NCBI GenBank assembly: GCA_030549835.1
Contig: JAUQQR010000014.1
Span: 1 to 36,091 of the forward strand
DNA length: 36,091 nt
Direction: 5' to 3'
Source of the DNA: Thermoproteota archaeon
Lineage (GTDB): Archaea > Thermoproteota > Thermoprotei_A > Sulfolobales > Acidilobaceae
Notes under the pieces: generated by a model
Told to the model about the DNA's origin: nothing
The model's input: only the letters and a program-made list of their open reading frames with translations
Databases searched by the model: none
Program-made: the position numbers and the translations under genes
Shown: positions 35,008 through 36,091 of the stretch, in pieces
Numbering within the stretch: the first letter of the stretch is position 1
How the letters are laid out: every line of letters starts with the position of its first letter

Positions 35008-35937
35008 TTACTCCTCAGAAACTTCTCTTATTACCGGGTTTGTTAGAACTCCGATTTTTGCTATTTCTGCATCAATTACATCGCCTTCCTTTAGATATAA
35101 ACGTTTAGTATGACCTACTCCTGCCGGTGTTCCAGTTGCTATTAGATCTCCCGGTAGTATTCTTATGCCTTGCGATATAGCTTCAATAATCTCTTCAATA
35201 GTAAATATCATTTCTGAAGTGTATCCTCTCTGTCTAGTTTCTCCATTGACTTTAAGGGTAAGCTCGAGAGAGTATGGATCTTTTATTTCATCCTTAGTTA
35301 CTAAATACGGCCCTACAGGGGTAGATGAATCTAAACTCTTAGCGTGAAGCCAATCAATTCCAAGTCCTTGATGATATTTCATTTGCCAATCTCTAAAGCT
35401 AACATCATTGAATATAGTATATCCTGCAACATACTCTAAGGCATTTCTCCTACTTAAGTATTTACCTTTCTTACCAATTACAACTCCAAGCTCTACTTCA
35501 TGATCTGGAGCTGTAGATATTCTAGGTATTATGATAGGACTCTTATGACCTATTAGAGCACTCTTAAGCTTTAAAAATATGTAAGGTTTCTCAGGTGGAG
35601 GCCTCCCAACCTCCTCAACATGAGATTTATAGTTTAAAGCAATACAGAAAATTCTTTGATCTCTAGATGTTATAGGATGATATATTATATTTTGAGAATC
35701 GTATATCTCACCTATGCTACTACGAGCTGATTTAGAGTACGTAGAGAGGATTTCTTCAGCAATTCTAAAACTATACTTTTCATTAGCTAAAAATTCTCCT
35801 AAATCATAAAACCAGTGAGGAGCTTCTACACCATAAAGCCTCCTATAGCTCTCAACAAGATCAACAACCACACCATTAACATACAACCCTAAACGAGGAA
35901 TCTCCCGGTTTAGAGGAGTAAAGTAGACTATCCTCAC
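35008..35937 (-). CDS. Fumarylacetoacetate hydrolase-family protein
   Basis: About 309 residues of the FAH fold, enzymes that cleave or decarboxylate beta-diketo acids using a divalent metal. IFCIALNYKSHVEE and the metal-binding EVELGVVIG (two Glu) are clear; GYTIFNDVSFRD supplies the Asp ligand, and LIATGTPAGVG is the conserved loop near the C-terminus. Likely an acylpyruvase/oxaloacetate decarboxylase type or an aromatic degradation enzyme. Start GTG 35937 gives MRIVYF and has GAGGTG six bases before it; an in-frame GTG at 35946 is part of that site. It lies 106 bases upstream of the dehydrogenase gene on the same strand. Confidence 0.88.
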   Translation of the reverse strand: MRIVYFTPLNREIPRLGLYVNGVVVDLVESYRRLYGVEAPHWFYDLGEFLANEKYSFRIAEEILSTYSKSARSSIGEIYDSQNIIYHPITSRDQRIFCIALNYKSHVEEVGRPPPEKPYIFLKLKSALIGHKSPIIIPRISTAPDHEVELGVVIGKKGKYLSRRNALEYVAGYTIFNDVSFRDWQMKYHQGLGIDWLHAKSLDSSTPVGPYLVTKDEIKDPYSLELTLKVNGETRQRGYTSEMIFTIEEIIEAISQGIRILPGDLIATGTPAGVGHTKRLYLKEGDVIDAEIAKIGVLTNPVIREVSEE

Positions 35938-36091
35938 AAATAACACCTCAACTTAACAAACTCTACTAAAAGCCTTAATATCTTACTATACCATACCTAT
36001 ATATCTAGAACTACATCCACCTCATATAATTCTAATCTACATTTATCAACGATCATTAAAGAATTAACGAGAGGTGAATTAAAGACTAAAC

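Overview
The window reads as chromosomal DNA of a hyperthermophilic crenarchaeon (Thermoproteota). Composition is AT-rich (roughly two thirds A+T by eye). Promoters show archaeal BRE/TATA boxes about 25 bases before inferred starts. Many genes begin with GTG or TTG behind GGTG or GGAGG ribosome sites. Several families point to Crenarchaeota: MTAP with a C-terminal CSCC, Pth2, a DUF2175 protein, an XPD-type helicase, class III pilin signals and an HTH-10 regulator. A Desulfurococcales/Ignisphaera-like host is a guess from style, not a proven assignment. I see no rRNA or tRNA gene, CRISPR array or complete insertion sequence.

Layout. 1-3.8 kb: class V aminotransferase (-), CTP synthase (+) and an ArsR-like regulator (-). 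3.8-4.7 kb: a 945-base gene-poor stretch with several palindromes. 4.7-9.3 kb: a secreted PNGase A-family protein, a metallophosphoesterase, an unrecognised beta-rich protein, and a Cas4-like nuclease that ends an operon with IleRS and an 80-residue protein (to 12.7 kb). 12.9-15.5 kb: AbrB-ACT regulator, DUF72 protein, a free-standing intein-like (Hint) protein that has lost its splicing residues, and a small ORF. 15.5-21.05 kb: a complete branched-chain amino-acid-type ABC transporter operon (livKHMGF order, minus strand) flanked on both sides by copies of one structured repeat. 21.1-24.2 kb: methyltransferase, DUF2175 protein, a strongly hairpinned candidate RNA gene, TruD and Pth2. 24.3-26.9 kb: MTAP, SIS-like protein, MoaB and SpeD in one direction, a polyamine/methylthioadenosine group. 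27.1-30.3 kb: two divergent class III signal (pilin-like) surface proteins and an HTH-10 regulator. 30.4-36 kb: a tiny Lys-rich ORF, XPD-family helicase, RibD-type reductase, AidB-like acyl-CoA dehydrogenase and a fumarylacetoacetate hydrolase-family enzyme.

How the genes fit together. The liv transporter, the aminotransferase, the acyl-CoA dehydrogenase and the FAH-family enzyme suit an organism that takes up and breaks down amino acids or peptides (inference). SpeD makes an aminopropyl donor or agmatine for polyamines, and MTAP recycles the methylthioadenosine by-product. IleRS, TruD, Pth2 and CTP synthase are housekeeping.

Most unusual signals: (1) the splicing-dead Hint protein at 14119-15117; (2) a strong third-position shift from T to A along transcription units, counted in three genes; (3) the structured RNA candidate at 22241-22600; (4) the paired structured repeat around the liv operon; (5) inverted repeats wrapped around TATA boxes of a pilin gene and the acyl-CoA dehydrogenase gene.
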